A stretch of 64,000 bases of DNA. It comes from an uncultured Sutterella sp. GTDB taxonomy: Bacteria > Pseudomonadota > Gammaproteobacteria > Burkholderiales > Burkholderiaceae_F. The DNA lies in the NCBI GenBank assembly GCA_937943605.1, contig CALEAW010000003.1:47008-111007 (forward strand), in the 5' to 3' direction. Under the pieces are notes generated by a model, which saw only the letters and a program-made list of their open reading frames with translations, had not been told where the DNA came from and made no database searches. This document shows, piece after piece, positions 44,557 to 52,273 of this stretch (positions within the stretch are counted from its first letter, which is position 1; each line of letters begins with the position of its first letter). The position numbers were made by a program, and so were the translations under genes.

Positions 44557-45462
44557 TTAGGTCAAAATCGCTTCAAGGGCTTGTCTGTCTACCTGATAGG
44601 TTGGACCATCAACGCTGACTTTGGTTGCGCCCATGAGCGTCCCGAGCTGAGCGCATTTGAAGGGTGAGAGGCCTAGGGTGAGTCCATAGAGCAATCCGCC
44701 GCGATAAGCGTCGCCTGCACCGACAGGATCAATGGCTTCGACGGTAGGTGCTGGGATAAAGGTTTCGTGACCATTCTCCCAAAGGGAGCTTCCTGTGGCT
44801 CCGTGCGTACAGATAACAAGCTTGGCGTGTTTGGAAAGTTCGCAAGGATTGAGCCCTGTGGTCTTTTCAATCATGGTGGCTTCGTAATCTGAAAAAGTGA
44901 CCGCCATAGCGGTTTCGCTTAGCGCGATCAGTTCTGCGGCGGTGAAGAGCGGCGTGATCTGACCTGGATCAAAAATAAACGGAATGTCGTGCTCAATATA
45001 GGCATGCGCGTGCGCTAAGAGGGTATGTCGGCAACTCGGCGCAAGAATGCCCAACGTGATGTCTTTGCGGTTTGGCCAAGGGATTGTGTCCGCTTTTGCC
45101 ATCGCGCCAGGATGGAAAGTGGTGAGTTGATTGCCGAGGCAATCAGTTGTAATCACGCATTGTGCTGTCCAGACGTCTGAAACCGTGACAATGCCCTCGG
45201 TAGCAATGTCGTGCGTTTGGAAATGCTCAAAAAAGGGTGTCGCATCAGACCCAACGGCTGTCCAAATCAAAGGTGTGCCGCCAAGCTGCTTCAGGCTATA
45301 AGCAATATTGCCTGCACATCCGCCTAAAGTGCGTCGCATGGCATCCGCTTGAAATGTCAGATTGAGGTGACGAATGGCATCGCTATGTAGTGTGTCACTA
45401 AAGCGGCCGTGGTGTTCAAACACGGTGTCAAACGCTAAAGAACCAGAAATAATGACAGACAT
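44557..45462 (-). CDS. PfkB-family sugar/nucleoside kinase
   Basis: This 301-residue ribokinase-fold enzyme begins MSVIISGSLAFDTV and has GGCAGNIAYSLKQLGG, the first PfkB signature. The catalytic end motif is DPVGAGDAYRGGLLYGL, with the base aspartate in GAGD. Relatives next to the DUF3426 and prmA genes in betaproteobacteria are often annotated as adenosine kinase, but substrate cannot be deduced here. It is separated from the DUF3426 gene by 53 bases. Confidence 0.85.
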   Translation of the reverse strand: MSVIISGSLAFDTVFEHHGRFSDTLHSDAIRHLNLTFQADAMRRTLGGCAGNIAYSLKQLGGTPLIWTAVGSDATPFFEHFQTHDIATEGIVTVSDVWTAQCVITTDCLGNQLTTFHPGAMAKADTIPWPNRKDITLGILAPSCRHTLLAHAHAYIEHDIPFIFDPGQITPLFTAAELIALSETAMAVTFSDYEATMIEKTTGLNPCELSKHAKLVICTHGATGSSLWENGHETFIPAPTVEAIDPVGAGDAYRGGLLYGLTLGLSPFKCAQLGTLMGATKVSVDGPTYQVDRQALEAILT

Positions 45463-45515
45463 CGAAAGAAAAAGGGCGCTGATTAACGTCGAGCGCCCTG
45501 TATAGCTTAAGACAA

Positions 45516-46325
45516 TTAGAGTGGTGATATGGGCGTGACGACCGCACGGGCTACATCATAAGGCAGTGGCTCTTTGATGCGTAAGCGGGCCGTAATGCTT
45601 GTGCCTGGGGTAACGATATCATTGCCTGTGAATCCATAGTCGACTGGCTCCAAGACGCGTTGCGCCATGACAGCCCCTGAGAGATCTAAGAGTTTTAGTT
45701 CTAAGATCGGGAGCGACTGTGGTCGTTCGGAACGATTGCTGAGTGTCGCAATGACGGTAGGAAAGCGACGTGCCGTTTCTATTTCGTCAGGGCTTGCGCC
45801 TTCTAAAGGCATTTCGATATCAGCGACAACCTTAAAGGCACTGGCATCTTGCCAAACAAAATTTGGGCAAGGTAGCGAGGTGCAAACCTTTTCATAGACA
45901 GGTCGCAACTGTGGGAGTGTCTTCAATACCGTTTGATGCCCGTAAAGAAGGCCACCTGCCCCCATGCCAGCCAAAATAACCAATGCGCCCAATGTCCATA
46001 AGACGGGGTGAGAGGTTGAGGGTTTTTCTTGGGGGATGTCTTCTGTCGGGGTAGCTACTTCTGAGGTGGCACGGCTCTCAAACTCTGAGAGTGACCCCGC
46101 TAACGCTGACATGGTCGCTTCACCTGTTTTAGCAGGCGCTTCCGTTGGGTTGGCTGTGGATGAATTGAGACGTGCGTCTAACTTTTCGTCAGGTACGATC
46201 ACGCTTTCCATCTTGTCCGCAGAAAAGATGGCCTGACATTCGGTGCAACGAAGCACCGGTTCGGCAAAGTCATCTTTGACACGCCAGAGTGCCCCACAAG
46301 CGGGGCAACGAAGCACTTTAGCCAT
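45516..46325 (-). CDS. Zinc-ribbon membrane protein with DUF3426 domain
   Basis: This 269-residue protein starts with a zinc ribbon (C7, C10, C27, C30). An acidic, low-complexity linker and one membrane helix at about 107-129 follow, and then a beta-rich periplasmic DUF3426 domain. The layout resembles MJ0042-type zinc-finger proteins. It is found beside prmA and accBC in many betaproteobacteria. The function is unknown; a link between a cytoplasmic zinc finger and the envelope is inferred from topology. Confidence 0.85.
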   Translation of the reverse strand: MAKVLRCPACGALWRVKDDFAEPVLRCTECQAIFSADKMESVIVPDEKLDARLNSSTANPTEAPAKTGEATMSALAGSLSEFESRATSEVATPTEDIPQEKPSTSHPVLWTLGALVILAGMGAGGLLYGHQTVLKTLPQLRPVYEKVCTSLPCPNFVWQDASAFKVVADIEMPLEGASPDEIETARRFPTVIATLSNRSERPQSLPILELKLLDLSGAVMAQRVLEPVDYGFTGNDIVTPGTSITARLRIKEPLPYDVARAVVTPISPL

Positions 46326-46358
46326 AATGAACGGCCTCCAAAATGCGGTAAAAGGCGA

Positions 46359-47261
46359 TTAGACAGCCTGACGACGGCCAGCAATGCAAACCCAGTCTTC
46401 TTCCTGACGCCAAACCGTTAATTGAACGGTCGGGTCAATGTCGCGATAGGCGGCAATGACTTCGTCGGCTTGCTTAGCCAGGACACCAGAAAGGACAAGG
46501 GCACCACCCGCTTTGACGCGACCTAAAAGGGCAGGAGCCAAGAGCTTCAACGGGTTCGCGAGAATGTTGGCGACAACCACGTCAAACGTACCTTCGGGCA
46601 TGTCGTCAGGCAACGCGAACTTGGCTTCGACATGATTCATGATGGCATTGTCTTGGGCAGCTTCAACCGCTTGTGGGTCAATGTCCGTACCCATGACACG
46701 CTTTGCGCCGACTAACTTGGCTGCAATGGCAAGAATACCCGTACCACAGCCATAGTCAAGCACTTCGTCTGTCGACTTAACATTGGCGTCGAGCCATTGG
46801 AGGCAAAGATGGGTGGTCGGGTGCGAACCCGTGCCAAAAGCAACGCCCGGGTCAAGGCGAACGTTAATGGCGTTTTCGTTAGGCAAATCGTGCCAGGTTG
46901 GCACAATCCATAAACGATCAGAGACTTGAGTCGGTTGGAATTGGGCTTGCGTGACACGCACCCAGTCGACATCTTCGACTTCTTCGGTACCGAGGATTTC
47001 GGGCATGTCGCACTTGAGGGCATTCACGGCAATGGCGAGCGAGGTCTCAAGATCAAAGTCATCGTCAGCCAAAATGGCTACGATCGAGCGAGGCCAAGCA
47101 CAGTTGTCGGGTTCAAGACCAGGTTCGCCATAGAGCGGCTTTTCATCGGTGGATTCGGCATCGGCATCTTCAATCGAAGCAGATAACGCCCCAGCATCCA
47201 TCAACATGTCGGAAAGCGCTTCAGCGCTACGTTCATCGGCGAGAATCTTAATCTGACGCAT
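46359..47261 (-). CDS. prmA: Ribosomal protein L11 methyltransferase PrmA
   Basis: This 300-residue enzyme trimethylates ribosomal protein uL11. The substrate-recognition domain occupies about the first 95 residues and contains an unusually acidic stretch. The methyltransferase core follows with RLDPGVAFGTGSHPTT, VLDYGCGTGILAIAA and VANILANPL. It follows accBC after a terminator. Confidence 0.95.
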   Translation of the reverse strand: MRQIKILADERSAEALSDMLMDAGALSASIEDADAESTDEKPLYGEPGLEPDNCAWPRSIVAILADDDFDLETSLAIAVNALKCDMPEILGTEEVEDVDWVRVTQAQFQPTQVSDRLWIVPTWHDLPNENAINVRLDPGVAFGTGSHPTTHLCLQWLDANVKSTDEVLDYGCGTGILAIAAKLVGAKRVMGTDIDPQAVEAAQDNAIMNHVEAKFALPDDMPEGTFDVVVANILANPLKLLAPALLGRVKAGGALVLSGVLAKQADEVIAAYRDIDPTVQLTVWRQEEDWVCIAGRRQAV

Positions 47262-47282
47262 AACAACTCAATCAATAAAAAC

Positions 47283-47314
47283 AAAAAGGCGGAAGTGGTT
47301 TTCCACCTCCGCCT
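47283..47314 (-). terminator. Terminator after accC
   Basis: On the minus strand AGGCGGAGGTGG and CCACTTCCGCCT form a long stem around AAAA, followed by TTTTG and more T residues. It ends the accB-accC message before prmA. Confidence 0.85.
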
Positions 47315-47328
47315 CGTATGGTAGCAAA

Positions 47329-48687
47329 TTAGCGACGTGCCGCGGCGCGTGCACGAAGCTTCTCTTCTAGATAGTGGATGCTCGTGCCACCCTGGAAGAA
47401 TCGTTCATCGGCGAGCAATTCGCGATGAAGTTTCGTGTTGGTTTTAATTCCTTCGACGGCGAGCTCGGAGAGCGCAACACGCATACGGGCAATGGCTTGT
47501 TCACGCGTATCACCATGGGCAATGATCTTACCGATCATGCTGTCATAGTAGGGCGGAACGGTATAACCTGCAAAGACGTGCGTATCGACACGAATGCCAG
47601 GCCCACCTGGCAGATGCCAGGCGGTGACACGACCAGGGCTCGGCACAAAGGTAAACGGATCTTCGGCGTTGATACGGCATTCGATCGCATGACCTTGAAT
47701 GACGATGTCACGCTGACGCACTGAGAGACGTTCGCCAGCGGCAATACGAATCTGTTCACGAACGATATCGACGCCCGTAATCATTTCTGTCACAGGGTGT
47801 TCAACCTGTACGCGGGTATTCATTTCAATGAAGTAGAACTCACCGTTTTCGTACAAGAATTCGAACGTACCTGCACCGCGATAACCAATGCGACGGCAAG
47901 CTTCGACGCAACGACTACCGAGTCGGTCGATGAGCTTACGGGGAATGCCAAAGGCCGGCGCTTCTTCTAAGACCTTCTGGTTGCGACGTTGCATGGAGCA
48001 GTCGCGTTCGCCGAGGTAGACCGCGTTTTGGAAGTTGTCCGACAACACTTGAATTTCGATGTGGCGCGGATTTTCCAAGAACTTTTCCATGTAAACCGTC
48101 GGATTGCCGAAGGCCACACGGGCTTCTTCTTTGGTCATGTTGACCGAGGTGAGAAGCGCTGCTTCTGTGCGAACAACGCGCATGCCACGACCGCCACCAC
48201 CGCCCGCGGCCTTAATGATGACTGGATAACCAATCTGGCGAGCAATGCGAATGATTTCTTGCGGATCTTCAGGCAAAGCGCCATCTGAACCAGGCACGCA
48301 GGGCACGCCTGCATCACGCATCGCCTGCTTGGCACTTACCTTGTCGCCCATCAGTCGAATGCTTTCGGCACGTGGACCAATGAAGGTAAAGCCGGAACGT
48401 TCAACGCGTTCAGCAAAGTCTGCGTTTTCAGAAAGGAAGCCGTAGCCAGGATGAATGGCTTCGGCGTCCGTTACTTCAGCGGCAGAAATGATGGCCGGGA
48501 TGTTGAGGTACGAGAGATTAGATTGAGCGGGGCCAATGCACACGCTTTCGTCAGCAAGACGAACGTACTTGGCGTCCGCGTCAGCTGTCGAGTGCACCGC
48601 AACGGTTTTGATGCCCATTTCGCGGCAAGCGCGCTGGATGCGCAAAGCAATTTCGCCGCGGTTGGCGATCAGAATTTTTCCAAACAT
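47329..48687 (-). CDS. accC: Biotin carboxylase subunit of acetyl-CoA carboxylase
   Basis: This 452-residue ATP-grasp enzyme carboxylates biotin on AccB in the first step of fatty-acid synthesis. It begins MFGKILIANRGEIALRI, has the glycine-rich ATP loop KAAGGGGGRGMRVV, and carries FIEMNTRVQVEHPVTE. It follows accB after 15 bases. Confidence 0.97.
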   Translation of the reverse strand: MFGKILIANRGEIALRIQRACREMGIKTVAVHSTADADAKYVRLADESVCIGPAQSNLSYLNIPAIISAAEVTDAEAIHPGYGFLSENADFAERVERSGFTFIGPRAESIRLMGDKVSAKQAMRDAGVPCVPGSDGALPEDPQEIIRIARQIGYPVIIKAAGGGGGRGMRVVRTEAALLTSVNMTKEEARVAFGNPTVYMEKFLENPRHIEIQVLSDNFQNAVYLGERDCSMQRRNQKVLEEAPAFGIPRKLIDRLGSRCVEACRRIGYRGAGTFEFLYENGEFYFIEMNTRVQVEHPVTEMITGVDIVREQIRIAAGERLSVRQRDIVIQGHAIECRINAEDPFTFVPSPGRVTAWHLPGGPGIRVDTHVFAGYTVPPYYDSMIGKIIAHGDTREQAIARMRVALSELAVEGIKTNTKLHRELLADERFFQGGTSIHYLEEKLRARAAARR

Positions 48688-48702
48688 AACGACGGGCAGA
48701 GA

Positions 48703-49161
48703 TTATTCGATGATGAAAAGCGACTGGCCGAATTCGACGGGCTGGCCGTTTTCCACGCAAACTTCTTTCACAACACCATCGGTGTCAGCTTCGACTTCAT
48801 TAAGAAGCTTCATGGCTTCGATAATGCAAACAACCTGACCCTTCTTGACGGTGTCACCCACTTTCACAAAGGGTTCAGCACCAGGAGATGGTGCACGGTA
48901 GAACGTGCCAACCATCGGGCTGGTCAATGGCGTACCGTTCTGAACAACATCAGGCGTAGCGATCGGTGCAACGGAAGGTTCCGGTGCAGGCATGGCGACG
49001 GGCATCTGCTGGGCCACAGTGATCGGTTGTTGCAACTGAACCGGCGCGGCACCGCTACGGTTAACGATGCGAACGCGGTCCTCGCCTTCAGTGATTTCGA
49101 GTTCGGCAACGCCGCTTTCGCTCACGAGGTCGATCAGTGTCTTTAATTTGCGCAGATCCAT
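48703..49161 (-). CDS. accB: Biotin carboxyl carrier protein AccB
   Basis: This 152-residue carrier holds the biotin that AccC loads. An N-terminal helical region and a Pro/Ala linker (about 40-80) precede the biotinyl domain. The acceptor lysine is K118 in EAMKLLNEVEAD; the usual motif is EAMKMMN, so a leucine replaces the first methionine after the lysine and another replaces the second. A thumb loop (SPGAEPFVK) is present. aroQ, which often precedes accB in betaproteobacteria, is absent. Confidence 0.96.
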   Translation of the reverse strand: MDLRKLKTLIDLVSESGVAELEITEGEDRVRIVNRSGAAPVQLQQPITVAQQMPVAMPAPEPSVAPIATPDVVQNGTPLTSPMVGTFYRAPSPGAEPFVKVGDTVKKGQVVCIIEAMKLLNEVEADTDGVVKEVCVENGQPVEFGQSLFIIE

Positions 49162-49515
49162 GGTGATTGGCCTTATTTATATTTAGAGAAAGACGGTTAG
49201 AAACGCTAGTGGCGTTAGGGGAAAATCAAAACGTCGATCTCTGCAATTCGATAAAAATTCACAAACGGTCTCGAAACCTGTTCTCGAAACCAAGGATGGT
49301 CATCAGGCGACTTATTGACGTATCGAGCATTACTTCGTCGAAAATACGACAATATGATCGCAATTGTCGCTACTTTGAAGACAAAAGTAAAGACTTTTCA
49401 TCACGCGAAAATCATCTGAGACCAAAAAACTGTATCTATTAGTGTGTGTCGAAGGCTAGCTTGAACGCCCTACATCATACAGAGCCAAAAGCATCATACC
49501 CATGCCGAAAATAGG
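49162..49515. other. Intergenic region upstream of accB
   Basis: This 354-base AT-rich stretch holds no gene I can support. It must contain the minus-strand accBC promoter. A 10-base direct repeat TCTCGAAACC occurs at 49269-49278 and 49282-49291, 13 bases apart, and may be a regulator site. Confidence 0.55.
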
Positions 49516-50097
49516 CTAATCCTCACCAAGTAGGGTTAAAAGTCCCTTTTCGTCGAGTTTTGAGCGTGCTTCTAATGGGTGTTGCCATTCGTCAGGAAGC
49601 GCAGATTTTACCGAATTTGAGGCGTTTGTGATGGTGAGGATAATATTTTCACCTTGACACTCAGTAAGGAGCGAAATTCGACTTTGGCGTCCATGTGCTT
49701 CGATATCCAATGTGTCATAGGTAATACCAAGTGATAAAAGTGTGAGTTCAACGCCTTTTTCATCTTCGGTTTGAATCAAAATTTCAACAGCGGTATCTTC
49801 AGTTGCTGCACCTGAGAGGACGTGCCCGATCAATGTCGGGTGCCATTCTCGTAAGGCTTGCATGACGGTGAGGGCGCTTTCGCGTTTGCGTCGCAAGGTG
49901 GCTTGATGCGCATCATGGTCAAAACAGGCAAACCAGCGTCGAATTTCAGAGGCAATCAAGACATCGTCAGGGCGAATGCCCGTTTCGGCTTTGACTTCAG
50001 CGATGGCTTTGACCCATTTCATATGGTGCCCAGCAATGAGTGAGGCAGCTTGAGCAGCCACTTGGCGGTGGGCATCATGTAGATAGTCGTAACTCAC
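49516..50097 (-). CDS. Uncharacterised protein divergent from mpl
   Basis: I cannot name this 193-residue protein. It is soluble and mixed alpha/beta, starting MSYDYLHDAHRQVAAQAASLIAG with an N-terminal helical half. The second half contains a strand-helix pattern around TLIGHVLSGAATEDTAVEI. Proteins of similar outline lie beside mpl in other betaproteobacteria, so the neighbourhood is conserved although the role is unknown. The GTG at 50097 is chosen because GGAG lies eight bases upstream on the minus strand; the longer frame adds a hydrophobic stretch with no support. Confidence 0.65.
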   Translation of the reverse strand: MSYDYLHDAHRQVAAQAASLIAGHHMKWVKAIAEVKAETGIRPDDVLIASEIRRWFACFDHDAHQATLRRKRESALTVMQALREWHPTLIGHVLSGAATEDTAVEILIQTEDEKGVELTLLSLGITYDTLDIEAHGRQSRISLLTECQGENIILTITNASNSVKSALPDEWQHPLEARSKLDEKGLLTLLGED

Positions 50098-50143
50098 GAC
50101 GAACTCCAAGAAGAAAAAAACTGTCAGCAATCATTATCGTCTT

Positions 50144-50172
50144 TTGGAGCCCAAGTATCGACGCGCTAAAAT
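50144..50172 (+). promoter_or_regulatory. Candidate promoter of mpl
   Basis: TTGGAG (50144-50149) and TAAAAT (50167-50172) are 17 bases apart, giving a leader of about 50 bases before mpl. The -35 is imperfect. Confidence 0.4.
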
Positions 50173-50227
50173 GGAAAACGATTCTATTTTGGACACCTGA
50201 CGATCATTTTTTAATAGGAAGCATGTC

Positions 50228-51583
50228 ATGCATATTCACATTCTCGGTATCTGTGGCACTTTTATGGGCGGCGTCGCTCAACTAGCTCGTGAGGCCGGAC
50301 ATCGAGTCACAGGATGTGACGCACATGTTTATCCTCCGATGAGTGACGCTTTGCGTCATGCGGGGATTGAGCTGATTGAAGGTTATGATGTCTCGCAACT
50401 CGAGTCGATTCATCCTGATGTCTTTGTGATTGGGAATGCGATCTCGAGAGGGAATCCGTTATTAGAAGCGATTTTGAATCAAGGGTTGCCTTATACATCG
50501 GGTCCCGCTTGGATGTCAGCGCATATTTTGCAAGGCCGTCATGTCTTAGCGGTTGCGGGAACGCATGGTAAAACCACGACGACCTCCATGCTGGCATGGA
50601 TCTTGAAAGAAGCTGGTTTAAATCCTGGTTTTTTGATCGGGGGTGTTCCACAGTGGGGGGGTCGCTCGGCGTTATTGGGTACTGTGTCGCCGATGAGTCC
50701 TTTTGTGATTGAAGCGGACGAATACGATACGGCGTTTTTTGATAAGCGCAGTAAGTTTGTGCACTATCGCCCTCGTACGGCCATTCTCAATAATTTGGAA
50801 TACGATCATGCCGACATCTTTGAAAATTTGGCGGCGATTGAAAAGCAATTTCATCATTTGGTGCGCATTATGCCTAGCGATGGTACGGTCGTTGCTAATG
50901 GTCAATGCGAAGCCCTTGACCGTGTGTTAGCCAAAGGCTGTTGGAGTCATTTGACGCGCTTTGATACGCCAGAAGGTTGGTCTTTGAGTGACGACGGGAT
51001 CGTGGCCTTTGAAGGACAAATGATCGGCCGATTGTCACTGGCGATGCCTGGGCGCTATAACGCATTGAATGCTGTGGCTGCGATGGCTGCGGCCACGACC
51101 GTGGGCGTAACGCCCCAAGAAGCTTTAGCGGCGTTAGCGACCTTTGCAGGCGTCAAGCGTCGCATGGAAGTTAAGGGTGTTGAAGGTGGCGTCACCGTGA
51201 TCGATGACTTTGCGCATCATCCAACCGCGATTGCTGAAACGATCCATGCGGTCAAGAGCCGTTTGTCGTCAGGTCGTTTATTGGCTGTTTTAGAGCCTCG
51301 TAGTAATACGATGAAGCTTGGCACCATGAAGGATCGTTTGGCTGAGGCACTCAAAGAAGCTGATGCGGTTTATTGTTTTGCAGGTAAAGGCGTGGCTTGG
51401 GAGCCAGCTGAAGTCTTACAGGTCATGGGCCCTCAAGCCTATTGCACGCATGATCTTGACGCTTTGATTGAAAAAGTGGGCAAAGACGCTCAGACGGGTG
51501 ATGTGGTGCTTTGTATGAGTAACGGTGCCTTTGGAGGGATCCATGGCAAACTGCTTTCAAGACTCGCACAGCGCTCGGAGTAA
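50228..51583 (+). CDS. mpl: Murein peptide ligase Mpl
   Basis: This 451-residue Mur-family ligase rejoins recycled L-Ala-D-Glu-meso-DAP tripeptide to UDP-MurNAc. The start MHIHILGICGTFMGG is characteristic of Mpl rather than MurC, and the ATP loop AGTHGKTTTTSML and VIDDFAHHPTAI follow. It works with AmpD (43305) and feeds its product to MurF. The next gene starts five bases after its stop. Confidence 0.96.
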   Translation: MHIHILGICGTFMGGVAQLAREAGHRVTGCDAHVYPPMSDALRHAGIELIEGYDVSQLESIHPDVFVIGNAISRGNPLLEAILNQGLPYTSGPAWMSAHILQGRHVLAVAGTHGKTTTTSMLAWILKEAGLNPGFLIGGVPQWGGRSALLGTVSPMSPFVIEADEYDTAFFDKRSKFVHYRPRTAILNNLEYDHADIFENLAAIEKQFHHLVRIMPSDGTVVANGQCEALDRVLAKGCWSHLTRFDTPEGWSLSDDGIVAFEGQMIGRLSLAMPGRYNALNAVAAMAAATTVGVTPQEALAALATFAGVKRRMEVKGVEGGVTVIDDFAHHPTAIAETIHAVKSRLSSGRLLAVLEPRSNTMKLGTMKDRLAEALKEADAVYCFAGKGVAWEPAEVLQVMGPQAYCTHDLDALIEKVGKDAQTGDVVLCMSNGAFGGIHGKLLSRLAQRSE

Positions 51584-51588
51584 CCAAC

Positions 51589-52176
51589 ATGATTAAGATT
51601 CTTTATTTGCACGGATTTTTGTCTTCACCTTTTTCAACCAAAGTTACGCAGTTGTGTCAGAGTGTCGGTGAAGGGTTTGAGGTGCTTGCGCCAGACCTTA
51701 ATCTGGCACCTTTAGATGTCGATCGTTTGCTGGATAGCTTGGTGACAACGCATCGGGCGGCGTCTACAGATCCATTGGTGGTTGTGGGGTCTAGCCTTGG
51801 GGGCTTTTATGCCGCTCGTGTGGCGACCAAGTTTGGTTTACGGGCTGTGCTACTTAACCCATGTTTTAATCCCTGGGCGTTTATTGGGTCGCATACGGGC
51901 GTGCAGACGATTTATGGAACGGATCGTACATTGGATGTACGCCCCTCGTTTGTGGATGACCTTCGAGCACTCGCGGATGACGTCTCGCCATTAGAGGTTG
52001 ATCCTCAACGCACGTTAGCAGTCTTTGGAACGTCGGATGAAGTATTGGATTGGCAAGCTGGTGCCAAAGCTTATGCGTCATGCCGACAAGTGATTTTGCC
52101 AGGCGAAGATCATCGCATTTCTCAGTTCGAAAGCTTGATTCCACGAATTCTCGACTTTGTTAGCGAGCGCTCGTAA
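51589..52176 (+). CDS. YqiA-like alpha/beta-hydrolase esterase
   Basis: This 195-residue protein is a small alpha/beta hydrolase of the YqiA/UPF0227 group. It starts KILYLHGFLSSP, with the nucleophile elbow GSSLGG (S69), an aspartate in FGTSDEVLDW and a late histidine in GEDHRIS. Family members hydrolyse short acyl esters in vitro; the natural substrate is unknown. It is probably cotranscribed with mpl. Confidence 0.85.
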   Translation: MIKILYLHGFLSSPFSTKVTQLCQSVGEGFEVLAPDLNLAPLDVDRLLDSLVTTHRAASTDPLVVVGSSLGGFYAARVATKFGLRAVLLNPCFNPWAFIGSHTGVQTIYGTDRTLDVRPSFVDDLRALADDVSPLEVDPQRTLAVFGTSDEVLDWQAGAKAYASCRQVILPGEDHRISQFESLIPRILDFVSERS

Positions 52177-52273
52177 GGCTTTAGACACGACGAAGCGCCT
52201 TTTTGGCACAATAGAGACACTTCCCTCAACACATTTCTCTGCGCGTTGACGCAGAGGTAAAGCGAAAACAGTC

